Positions 1 to 10,934 of a stretch of DNA of 15,242 nucleotides are shown here, piece by piece. Below the pieces are notes generated by a model, which did no database searches, was not told the DNA's origin, and saw only the letters and a list, made by a program, of their open reading frames with translations. The stretch is from Echinostoma caproni (Eukaryota; Platyhelminthes; Trematoda; Plagiorchiida; Echinostomatidae). The position numbers were made by a program, and so were the translations under genes. The stretch spans positions 1-15,242 of the forward strand of contig UZAN01042993.1 in assembly GCA_900618425.1 (NCBI GenBank). The letters run 5' to 3'. Numbering within the stretch: position 1 is the first letter of the stretch; the number at the start of each line of letters is the position of its first letter.

Positions 1-954
1 ATGGGAAAAGGTGTAGTGCTTACAAGTCTCGGAAAATTGGAGCAATACACGATTCAATAGTAACACCTCCGGAGAAATCAGTGTCACCAAAAAACACAAT
101 GATTAGCACTATTAGGATTAACAATTAATTCCTGAGGAAAATCTATTCCGAGTTGTGAAGCATTGTGGAAAAAATCCTTGTGAAATTCCGATGATATACG
201 AACAATCAGGACGTAGCAGTATATTTTNTTTGGATCTAGTTGTATATATACAACTAGATCCAAATAGAAAAGGAGAAGAGCACAAACAAGCAGAGATATC
301 AGAAGTTAGCGAGCTCCTCTAGAAGAGTTGGAAAACTGATTCTTAAACCGGATGTTTATCGTGGTCACGATGAGCATTGCCGGTTCGACGGGACGTAAGG
401 GGCGATTCGGACGTGGGAACCAAACTCAAAGGGCATTTGGACACCGGCTCCGAATGGATTGTGGTCTTCGAAAACCGTCCTGATTTGTGAGCTAGGACTC
501 GACTGACCGAGGACGGGTTAGCAAAACACTGTTTTACTTGGATCGATTCAATCGTTGCGATGATTCTTGAACCATGATTGGGTTCGGACACGTTTAGAAT
601 ATAATATAATATAATGTATAACTTATGGTTACAAAGTTTAAGTGTCGTCAAAAGTATGAAAGGTTTTGGCAATGTAACCTAATATTGCTAGTTTTGATAA
701 GATGTAAAACCTAGTTGCAGCGGAACTTATTTTCGTCAATGAATAAGGTGACTGTAAAGTTAATCAACTGTGGGCCGTAGTTGATTTTTTCATGACAAAT
801 ACAAGAATGTGGTTGCATATCCTATTTTGGGTAAACAGTATAATTCAGTTGCTCGGTTCTGTCTCTGATGCGTTTAATAAGCATGATCAAACAAGCCAAA
901 TTTCGAAAAACTTCCCCACCCCTTCGCCAAATGAAAATGAAGGAATCAACGTAC
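1..954. other. Probable NLK intron/downstream DNA; no gene recognised
   Basis: This stretch follows the donor site of the last visible kinase exon, so it is probably intronic. I see no further NLK exon on the minus strand. It contains the perfect palindrome at 229-264 and a short AT-rich run of ATAAT units near 598-615. A minus-strand open frame of 109 codons at 343-672 has no recognisable domain, and short overlapping frames near 792-1046 lie antisense to the exon. Confidence 0.6.
229..264. repeat. Perfect 36-bp palindrome
   Basis: Each 18-base arm, TTTGGATCTAGTTGTATA on the left and its exact reverse complement on the right, meets with no spacer between bases 246 and 247. The match stops on both sides: base 228 is the ambiguous N and the outer bases do not pair. 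A perfect spacerless palindrome of this length can extrude as a cruciform or form a hairpin in RNA. It could be a terminal-inverted-repeat remnant, a very short foldback element, or an assembly or sequencing artefact at a strand switch. No function can be assigned. Confidence 0.9.
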
Positions 955-1143
955 CGGAAAAAGTATACGCCGACCGAGGAGCTCAGCAAAGGTGCATCCC
1001 ACACTCCAAATATCCACAGCGTATGAATAACGTGTGGCTTCCATGAGCAATTCTGGTGAACGGTAGTACTGAGTGACTACTTCTTGAGTGAGCAAAGCCT
1101 CCCCATACGGATCATCCATACGGGCTAAACCGAAATCACAAAT
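955..1143 (-). CDS. NLK: Nemo-like kinase, internal exon c (DFG, T-loop, alpha-F)
   Basis: This 189-base, phase-0 exon encodes 63 residues after a 6.6 kb intron. In order they hold CDFGLAR (metal-binding DFG at residues 3-5), an activation loop with TQE at residues 19-21 in place of the TxY of classical MAP kinases, VVTQYYRSPE, DIWSVGC at 44-50 and FAELLGRRILF at the end. TQE followed by VVTQYYR is the hallmark of NLK, which is activated through the single T-loop threonine. The acceptor is CCGAACAG (AG at 1145-1144) behind a weak pyrimidine tract, and the donor is GTACGT from 954. The APE motif reads SPE here. The segment after DFGLAR up to TQE (MDDPYGEALL) differs in sequence from the vertebrate protein, the usual variable part of the loop. 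The following exon, expected to begin near the SPIQQLDLI block, was not found to the left. Confidence 0.94.
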
Positions 1144-3448
1144 CTGTTCGGTCATGGGATATGATCCCGGAAAAGGGTTCGGGTGAAACAAGTTAAACCG
1201 GAAAAGCGACGCAACGTAAACTGACAAGTAAACGGTGAAATCAATGCATCCACATAGAAATACGAACGAAATTAGAAGAAACACAAACTGTTTGCGAAAA
1301 TAATGCAACAATCCATCGATCATATTGGAGACCATTCGGATTCATGTTATCATTCTGTTTTGATAAACAGTGTTCGGACAATTGCAACCAGTTTTGTTTT
1401 AAATAACCATTAACCATGCACTATTCTGTGGTGGTCTTGGTTACTGTCTTTTGGTTGCCTGCTTTCTTGACGGAGTAGAGAAAAGCGTGGAATGCTGAAA
1501 GCAGTATCAAGGTGAAAACAGAGAATTCGTGTAGACCGACGTTGCAAGAACACTGAGTAGACGCGCGAGTGCCATTATTGACAACATAACCATATCCTAG
1601 TCAAGATTACTTCGAATGGCATAAAATGATGACTTAATTAACTAGAATGAATTCCAGCAACGAACTTAATTGCGAATAAAACACTTAATAAACTAGCAAC
1701 GGTTTTACTAAAATCCAGCACAGAACGGTCAACTGTGGTGAATTTGGATTGTGTTATTGTGAATGTCTGGAATGCAGCCAACACGTCCCGAAAGGTGCTT
1801 CAAAGACGTATTTCTAGTCTCATAAAGACAACTGATGTTGAATTATCACACAAAAAATCGTAAATCTTTGTGGAACCTTTCAAATATGCAAAATGGTCAA
1901 CCGGTTATAAGTCTTCAATTGCGGTGTTTCACAATAGAGGCTTAGTGAATGGTTTTGGTAAAATGTAAGTGAACGTACAAAACGGGAGGATGGCAAGATA
2001 AACCATTAAAACTCTGCCATCACTGTGGAGAGCAGTTTTTCTGTGCTTGATTCTCTGGTGTTTCCACCAAACTCAGACTCAAGCTTTTTCATTTTTGTTA
2101 CTTGATGTTACAATTGGTTTCATGAACTGTATACATTAACTTCGTAAAACATATAACGTTCTGTTGAAACGGAATACTCCGCACGTCTGAATCAAAAATG
2201 ATGAACTGGTATATACATGTGTGTCTATAATTCACTTAGATCACACTCTGGTCGGTTGTTGTTTCAGTTGTACGACGTCTGAAAGTCAAGCAATCCAATT
2301 TCATATCATATAGTCGGTTTTGGTCGGATCGATAAGCCTGAACCACGCCAAATATATGGCCCCACGGTACTTGTGAGTACCTTGAACTCTGGTGGCTACT
2401 GCACTGCAACACCATTAGTTACCTTTGTTTAACACACATAATACGGAAATATGGTAACAGTTGTTATTTTATATTAAAAGATTGACTGGGAATAAATAAT
2501 TGCTTTCAGAAATCCTAAGAATTTTTTCAGGAATTTTTTTTTTCTATGTCTCTGCATAAACAGTGTTCCAGATTCGACTGTTTAAGTTAGAGCTAGTTAT
2601 GAAGAGCGGAGAGTAAGCACACGAGCGTCCCCGTTTGCACAGTTCTGTCTAAGTCCCTGATCGGAAGATGCAACACAATCGGCTCAACCAAGTTCAGTAC
2701 AGTACAAGCACTATTACAAGAGAGATTCCGTGTATCGAAGTTGAACACATTTCCGATACTGTCACAAAACCATCCGGGATACTCTACGTGGGGTGTCCTC
2801 AGAATCGCAACCCTGGAACAACACGTGTTTGCCTCATACGGAAAAAGCACGACGAAACTCAGCGCTGACAACGTTCGGTTAGTTGCAGTCACACTTAAAC
2901 AAGCCACATCATACGCACACAGGCACGCAATCACTGATCGGCGCTACACATATAGTACATGTGGTACACATGCGATAAAAATTTTTGATCTGCGTCTCGG
3001 GGAGAATGCTGTCAGATGAGCTGCCCTGTGTCAATCAGTGGCATCGTTCGAATCCACAAAGGTAACATACAATCATGGCAACGATTTACCAAAAGCCTGT
3101 TTGAGAAAGTACTCCTCGAGAAGCAGAGCAGAAGTTTCTGTCGAAACTGCTAAAGTGTATGAATGACACGAAGAGAGAGATATGGAATTGTGCATAGACC
3201 CCAAGAGTGGCAATAACCGCGAAAACGGTAGTATGCTTACGGGGAAAATTCGTCTCGTTGTTCAGAAACTATTCATTACTTCAGATTACCCGCAGCGATT
3301 GATATCTAGACAGATCATGTTGATACCGTAATGAGCCACGTTATTCTACCAAAACGAGATGGTGCATCCAGAGTTACGGTGCACGTAATTCGCACACATG
3401 TCATTAGTTTTTCTCCAACGTGCACGCGTTTTCAGTCGCGTACGTGCG

Positions 3449-3452
<4 letters not shown>

Positions 3453-3479
<27 letters not shown>
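3453..3479. repeat. (GT)n microsatellite
   Basis: A pure run of alternating G and T, about 13 to 14 units. It is capable of forming Z-DNA and is complementary to the CA tract 64 bases to the right. Confidence 0.95.
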
Positions 3480-3480
<1 letters not shown>

Positions 3481-3543
3481 ATATTAGATGGTTGATTCGG
3501 GCATGATTCTTTCTAGTGCCAAAAATGAGTACTATATGTGATT

Positions 3544-3572
3544 CACACACACACATACACACACACACACAC
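3544..3572. repeat. (CA)n microsatellite with one interruption
   Basis: Alternating C and A over about 29 bases, broken once by a T at 3556. It is complementary to the GT tract at 3453-3479, so the two form an inverted repeat around a 64-base loop. Confidence 0.93.
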
Positions 3573-6198
3573 GCGGAATTCTGCTGACTCAGTATGCGTT
3601 TGCCGTAACTGTTGCGTGTGTGTCAGAAATCTCACACAATTTGCGCAAAAACAGCATCGACAACGGCGTGCCATCATCATTCACTCGGAATTCACGCATC
3701 ACCAGTGGAACGTAGGTTTCCGATGCCAGGTGATCAGTCAGGTCTCTTTTTACAACAAATAACGAACTCCATACACCAGAGTGTAACTACAACTTGCAAA
3801 CACTATCACTATAGATGCACGGTCTGTTGGACAGGACGGGAACCAAATTGAAATGAGTTGCGCGTCACACGGACTTTCTCTACGGTGGCTCATTACGTTA
3901 AACCTTGCTTGTTGTGTGCTCCAGTTTTATCTTAAATATTTCGGCATTTTGGAGAATGCCACTTGAATTGACTACAAAAGAACAGTTGTATTCGTTACAA
4001 TTTCTCACGAACAGTTCTGAAGAACAACTTTGGAAAGAGGCTAATTTATGAGAATTTTTAGTTCAGACAACCTGATGTATTCTCGCTTGGTAGTGTTCAG
4101 TTAGAATAATCCTCAGAGCTATCGCATTTCTACACACCCACCTGCAGACTCCCTATGATCTATTCAAAATGCTTCACCATTGGTTCTACCTTGATAGCAA
4201 AAAGCGATTTGGCACAAGAAAGAGGCAGGAGAGACACGACCACATCGCGCACTCGAAAAAGAAGAATGCGTAGGTTGATCCACTGAAATCTTGGAGACAT
4301 TCACGAGAATATTAAACAGCACGTTTCGTCACCGCCCAAATTTTATCCGTAAGTGTCAACCGGTTCGAGTTGTCCTCTTCAGACTGAAAGGGGATTCGAC
4401 AGAATGGTAGCAACTATGTACCCTGTAACTTTTAAACCTATCCATAATGAACATTGATAATTACTGCAGCAATCGGTTATCCAATTGAAGTGACTCAAAG
4501 TTGTGTGCATAATAGGCTGACCAGGTTGGATTTGCAGATGTTCTCAACTGGGTAATCCACCGGAATTCCAATCTCCAGTATGCTGCCTATGAACCTCCTA
4601 CATGGACTTGCTGGCTGGTGTTGACATTTAGGTGTTCAGTGGTGCACTAACACTGGACAAATGCTCTTTGAGTGACTAATGGACCATGCCACTCACAGTA
4701 ATGTAAACGTTTTGCATCGATCGATGATCCATGCCAGTCAATGATCAATGGGGCCAACACACGATCGAAATCGCACCGAGGTGATTATCCGTGATATCTC
4801 AGGATATCAAAGATAGTAGATTGCATGTGTAACAATTTTGGAATTATTAACCTGAGGCTGTCGACGTTCATCATACTATGCTCTCGAAATCGGTTTTGAT
4901 TAATCAGCAGATCGCCAAAATCATATTCGTAGTTTGTTAAAAAATACCTTGCACGCAAGGTTCCTTGTGTTCATGACCCGAATACGGACCTGTGGTTTTA
5001 ACCTGTCGGAATATCAAGAGTGAATATACCGGATAAACAGAGGTGGATAATTTTTGCTTCGTTTCTATTCTTTTTACGAAATAAACTTCCTATGTGGATG
5101 CTTAAAACTTAGAATTTGTGTTTCAGTTTCATTCATGCAAAACATTCAAGCACTCGGAAAGAGTGATTGTCACGTAGTTCGTGACACCACTCAGGTTTTT
5201 GATCAACGATCTTTTCGCCACATGGAGGCAAAAGTGACTGAGTTCAAAATATGAAGGCGATATCGTCATGTCGGTCGGAATACTTTGATCCTGTGGTACT
5301 ACAAATCAGCGCGCAGTTTGATCAGCAAGATGCTCACGTGTGCCGTTTATGACATCTTTCGATAACAACATTTATGCTATGATAGATGCAAATTACTCGA
5401 TTTGCCGGGAAAAATGTTACCGTTTGGAGGTTGAATCTTTACCGTTTATGGGACTTATCTGATCGGGGTGTCTATCGCTTTTTAAAGGCCTTTGATTGTG
5501 ATTTTATGCGCGTAAAAAAATTCACCTCTAAGGGTTCTCTATCTTTCGGAATATACATACACATTAGTTAATGTGAAGACTGCTATTATGGATGAGCTAG
5601 AATGCCAAAAAAGCAGTAGGAATACACTGTCTGATTATCAACCAAAAGGTAAGACGTCGCACCGAAACATGCCACTTTGATGATGAGAAATAAACAATAA
5701 ATCACAAGACGAAGCAATGAATTCCCCCCCTCCCCCATTCAACCCGAATTTCTTTGTACCTCAAATTATACAGACAACACCGGTCTCAACAATAAGAGAT
5801 CTAAGCGACCATGTTGCAACAACTGTCTTTAAGAGCTTAGCGGCGGGGTACAGATCACGTTTTCAGCGCCAACCCCGACTACTACCCCATTTCTGGACAA
5901 TAGGATGCAGACAGACATCCATGGCCAAGCGTCACGTGACCAAGTCGAATCGCGCGCGCTTCGATCGCCTGTCCGAACGACTGTATGACTGACTGACGCT
6001 ATCCCGTTTGTATATTGGCGCGGTGTTTCAATCGGCATTAGACACACAATCATGCGTTCATTAACATTTCGGACGAGCTGAGATCTGAAGTGTGTCTGGC
6101 TAGTCGGGGAAAAAAGGTTTACAAAAAAACGAGATAAATTTGTGACTGCCGGATATGAAAATATCAAAACCACACGTGAATAATTCGGGAATGGTTCT

Positions 6199-6435
6199 TT
6201 CTCCATCCTCGTTTCCCATCTACCGACGAGTTCACCAGCCTATTTACTGAAATATGCTGACGACATAGCCCCTTGCCAGGCCACTTCTGTGTCTGAGGGC
6301 TTTCTAAACTGTCCCGGTAATCTGTCCTATACTCGTTGATTTTTCGTTGGATTGGGACTGACCCTCAATTAGGCTAATTGCTTCGAATGCATTTTTACCC
6401 TCTTCGGTCCGGATATCCCCGTGAATCCTCGGTCA
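6199..6435 (+). pseudogene. Non-LTR reverse transcriptase fragment (KYADD), nonsense-mutated
   Basis: One plus-strand frame reads HLPTSSPAYLLKYADDIAPC and, further on, GLGLTLN and ANCFECIFTLFGPDIPVN. YADD is the catalytic box of reverse transcriptase (motif C of the palm), here at about 6253-6264. The GLTLN..KC block about 30 residues later is typical of LINE palm/thumb segments. The frame is interrupted by TGA at 6337-6339 and TAG at 6373-6375 and ends at a TAA near 6434. The lysine expected in the usual KC pair is Asn-Cys here. The sequence thus looks like an old copy decaying by point mutation without losing frame. The family looks CR1/jockey-like, while the tail that follows at 6533 resembles a different LINE type, so the two may be separate insertions. 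It lies antisense inside an NLK intron and cannot be functional. Confidence 0.72.
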
Positions 6436-6532
6436 TAAACACAGAACCTCTGACTAGAGTAATAATGCTGAGGTTGGGTGAAGACTTTTAGGTAATGGCG
6501 GTCGCCCATTGGAACAAGTGGTCGGCCTCCAT

Positions 6533-6966
6533 AGATTGTGCCGGTTGCTGCATGTATTACGCATGTACCCGAATAGACTACCTCGGCTCGCGGTGTTTGC
6601 CGAGGCAGGTAATGGGTGGGAAAAGCCAAGGGTCGTCAAAATAAGATCTGACTTGAAGGTATGAAAATCCTGACCAGGAGACTGTCATACAGGTCACATT
6701 AGGTTCCCTGGATGAGGACATCGGGATCATTGCAATCAATAGTAAGAGACAATGAGTGAAATGGCTGATTGACGTAAACAGTGGCGCTCTTGCGTCTTCT
6801 CAATTTCTTTGCAACGTCAGTCCACTGAAATTCTCCATTTCCTCTTCGACTCTACTTCAACTTTCCAATCTTCCTTCTGCCCCTTTATCCAAATGGGCAA
6901 CCGAGGAACAGCAACCACAACCGCGCACAAAAAGGCATGGTTATTGGTTGTACAAACTAAATTGGA
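6533..6966 (+). mobile_element. LINE 3' fragment: ORF C-terminus plus 3' end
   Basis: In the frame starting at 6533 the sequence reads LLHVLRMYPNRLPR and then AVFAEAGNGWEKPR, ending at a TAG at 6700-6702. The (W)LGHVLRMP..RLPR...GWEKPRGGQ pattern is the familiar C-terminal tail of trematode LINE open reading frames, downstream of the RT domain. It is followed at 6774-6966 by a stretch repeated at 9468-9662 with clear but imperfect identity. That stretch includes ACAGTGGCG, ATTTCTTTGCAAC, TTCGACTCTACTT and a shared GGTTGTA-AAACT end. The repeat shows this is the element's 3' end rather than unique DNA. The 5' part of the element is absent or too diverged to see. Family assignment (RTE-like or a related clade) is uncertain. 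Confidence 0.75.
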
Positions 6967-8640
<1,674 letters not shown>

Positions 8641-8789
8641 GTGCAGCGGTCCTGGCTATCCATCTCCATGAAGCAGTGGCAGAAAATAGGAAGATAAGGA
8701 AGTCATATTGGTCAAGGTTGTGAAGAAATTGAATGAATGCACGTGTGTCAGACGTCATGAAGCTATCGTCGTAATACTCTCAGGGTATC

Positions 8790-9442
8790 TAAAACTCGAT
8801 AACACTGATCCCGAGATCCCTAACCACGAAGCCTAACGCGACCTATATGACCGAGTCCCCAGGTTAAGGCTTTCATCCCCTCATGCTAAGTCTTAGGTGG
8901 ACTACCCTAATGTTCTTCTCCACACACCCGAATTTCCTCGCACGTGCAGGAAGCCAATCAGGTTGCACAGGTAACACATGTCTAACCAACGTAATCTTTG
9001 GAAGTTAAGCACTTGCTCCGGTTAGTGACAAATATAGCAATGTGCGAACACCGATGGTCTGTCTTCGTCCTGTTACGGTAAAGTCTTTGTCCCATATACC
9101 AGCACCGATCGAACTGCAGCAGCGTAGGGTAGATCATTCAAGGACAGTCGAATGTCGCGGGTGTCTCAGAGTTGTCTTGTAGTGGCAAACGCTAACCGAG
9201 CCTAGGTAGTGAAAACTATGTACTTTCTCTACTACTTCCCCAGTTAAAATGAGATTGGGAGATGGGGCAACCCGGTCCTGCAACAATATTTTACACTTTG
9301 AAGGTTCAAAATGTATACCAAACACGACAACACTATCAAGCAAATTATGCAGATACGCTTGCAACTTACCTGGATTTTCACATAGCAGTGCAATATTGTC
9401 CGTACATTCAAGACCAGACAAGTTGCTACCTCCATCACGACG
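8790..9442 (-). pseudogene. LINE reverse transcriptase and C-terminal tail, degraded
   Basis: Read on the minus strand from about 9442, the frame carries LECTDNIALLCENPGKLQAY, then FGIHFEPSKCKILLQD, NLILTGEVVEKV and FHYLGS. These correspond to the RT motif C region and thumb of trematode LINEs, whose usual wording is LEYADDIALL and YLGS. The catalytic box YADD has become CTDN, so Tyr and the second Asp are lost. After YLGS the frame breaks. A second frame gives DIRLSLND and AAAVRSVLVYG from 9156, a third gives QRLRW at 9000-8986, and after another shift HVL..P..LP and VEKNIRVV run to about 8800 with several stops. The order matches the ordinary C-terminus of these elements, so this is one copy broken by several frameshifts and stops. 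Possible 3' end traces continue weakly to about 8640. It sits in sense orientation within an NLK intron. Confidence 0.82.
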
Positions 9443-9467
9443 AAACTGAGTGATATGCCTGAGTGTC

Positions 9468-9662
9468 GCTAACAGTGGCGGTCGTGCAACTTTTCGATTT
9501 CTTTGCAACCTTAGTCTACTGGAATTCTCCATTTTCTATTCGACTCTACTTTCAACCTTCTAATCTATCTTCTGACCCTTCATTCGAACGGGCAGCCAAA
9601 AGACAACAATCCAAACCGGGCATACGAAAGCGCATAGCTGATGGTTGTATAAACTGAAACCG
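9468..9662 (+). mobile_element. LINE 3' end fragment, second copy
   Basis: This stretch is a direct repeat of 6774-6966, sharing the blocks ACAGTGGCG, GATTTCTTTGCAACC, TTCGACTCTACTTTC and GGTTGTA, with roughly three quarters of bases matching by eye. In the first copy the segment follows a LINE ORF tail, so this is the 3' end of the same family. Here no ORF tail precedes it. Instead a minus-strand RT fragment starts about 25 bases to the left, so the insertion is either 5'-truncated or rearranged. The short open frame over it is a by-product. Confidence 0.75.
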
Positions 9663-10106
9663 AAATGAATTCGCCACCCGGTAGTGTATTGATGCCACTG
9701 TCCTCGGAGGAGGACAAGGCCGTTTCCAGAATATATGTTATAAAGTTGATTAGGAAAGAAGAGATGGCAACGTTTTCCGTGGGTCACTCGGATGATTAAG
9801 AGGCGTAGGCTAAGAATTCGCTTTTGGTGTTAGTATAAAGTAAGCGTAAATGAAAAAAAACTTGTTTGATACACCATTGGACGAGAGGCAGCGTCGGAGT
9901 AAAGAGCAAGGGACCGAGTGTAAGGCCTATTTTCGTTCAAGGTAGATAGAAATGGTGAATCTAAAGAAAGAATGCCCTTGCTCCGGAATTTGGCAAAGAG
10001 CAAAGATAAGGGAGATGCAACCTCGACCAGGTATAAAACCAATCCGGTTCTACTGTGGGGAAGCTTAGAGACAATGTTGGTCAAACTAATTCACGAAATA
10101 TGCCCA
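9663..10106. other. Intronic DNA between LINE scraps; nothing recognised
   Basis: About 440 bases inside the retrotransposon-rich part of the intron. I cannot match them to the RT, tail or 3' end segments seen nearby. A minus-strand open frame of 84 codons (9830-10084) has no domain. Confidence 0.5.
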
Positions 10107-10274
10107 TTGATTAAGAACACAACGTAGGCGAACATGTTTTCGATGAATTCCTTTTCCAGCCTTTACAATCACAGTTATACGACACAACTTCAGTGGGATC
10201 AAGTAGATGGGTGAATAATTCAGGTGCGAGGTAGTGAGCCCGAGAGAACTCGAACTGATACGCTATTTGGATTA
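10107..10274 (+). repeat. Inverted copy of the RT-derived segment at 10508-10672
   Basis: The plus strand here matches the minus strand of 10508-10672. Shared blocks include GTAGGCGAACATGTTT, AGCCTTTACAATCAC, AATAATTCAGGTG, GGTAGTGAG, GAGAGAACTC and TGATACGCT.TTTGG, with an overall identity of very roughly 75 to 80 percent by eye. The other copy continues upstream into recognisable reverse transcriptase, so this arm is a fragment of the same element in opposite orientation. Spacer between arms is about 230 bases. It is out of frame and not coding. Confidence 0.8.
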
Positions 10275-10507
10275 CGTAACCAAACTTCATTATGTTACAT
10301 CAGGGTCATGTGAACAAGCGATTTTCTCTTCCCTCGGCCAAAGGAGTTTGAGAGCTTGGATCAATTTTTGCTGTGCACACAGTTCTGGCTTCATGAGTCA
10401 CAGTCGCTAACGTTCGAAACCGTAGAGTTTTCGAGGGGTGTGGTGAGACTTGATAAATGATTGTGAATACCGACCGTATATTAACCAAGAGTGCCGTCTC
10501 TACCAAC

Positions 10508-10934
10508 TCCAAACAGCGTATCAATTTGAGTTCTCTCTGACTCACTACCACACACCTGAATTATTTACCCATTGATTTGACCCTGTTGAAATCGTTTCAT
10601 ACAGGCGTGATTGTAAAGGCTTGAAAAGGATTTCACCGGAAACATGTTCGCCTACATTGTGTGTTTTGAAACCAATTCCTCGGTGGTTATCACCACAGAA
10701 CTCATAGCCTTTTTTGTAAATCTTTAGGATGACGGATTTATACAATTCTGTCAGAACTTGGTCACTTTCCCATATTGAACTTGGGATTCTCGTCAACTCT
10801 AAGACCGATGGAGAAAACCCATCCAGGTCAGAGACCTTATTTCCTGCAAACGCTTCATTTTGCAGGTCTGATATCGACCGGCAGTTGCTACGACTTGAGG
10901 CAGGATTTGGTAAACCTGATGTCAATGAAGACAT
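10508..10934 (-). pseudogene. LINE reverse transcriptase, N-terminal fragment
   Basis: An open minus-strand frame of 129 codons (10934-10545) reads VSDLDGFSPSVLELTRIPSS, then IWESDQV, SVILKIYKKG and DNHRGIGF. This is the start of the RT domain of trematode LINEs: a PDG-like block (LDGF), the WESDQVP.....SVI.PIYKKG block and the NHRGIS motif. Several consensus residues are lost, for example PDG to LDG, VPIYKKG to LKIYKKG and GISL to GIGF. A few residues appear deleted between SPS and LELT. After NHRGI the frame continues through HVSGEILFKPLQSRL, which still resembles the following RT segment, and ends at two stops. The last part, 10672-10508, is the segment repeated inverted at 10107-10274. 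The catalytic YADD part is absent from this piece. Confidence 0.83.

Larger units (their letters stand above)
1144..6198. other. Long NLK intron, left part; no gene recognised
   Basis: This is the 3' part, in the direction of kinase transcription, of the 6.6 kb intron between exons b and c. Apart from the facing dinucleotide tracts at 3453-3572 I recognise no gene, RNA or mobile element. Short open frames overlap on several strands around 2593-3019, 3538-3851, 5054-5571 and 5717-6206. None has a domain, a start context or a codon pattern that sets it apart from chance. A T-run lies near 2530 and a C-rich tract (5725-5739) precedes the retrotransposon fossils. Confidence 0.6.

Noticed and set aside
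946..1335. A 129-codon minus-strand open frame treated as one coding sequence
   Set aside because: Only 1143-955 is exon. The left-of-DFG part (MVSNMIDG... through PMTEQ) is intron read-through ending at the acceptor AG, and the last codons run past the GTACGT donor.
2593..3019. Overlapping open frames on both strands
   Set aside because: Three mutually overlapping frames with no recognisable domain. They may be chance or an unrecognised repeat.
3038..3056. B-box-like CGTTCGAATCC suggesting a tRNA
   Set aside because: No A box or cloverleaf arms can be built around it.
9249..9453. Plus-strand open frames over the RT piece
   Set aside because: They are antisense shadows of the minus-strand reverse transcriptase fragment.
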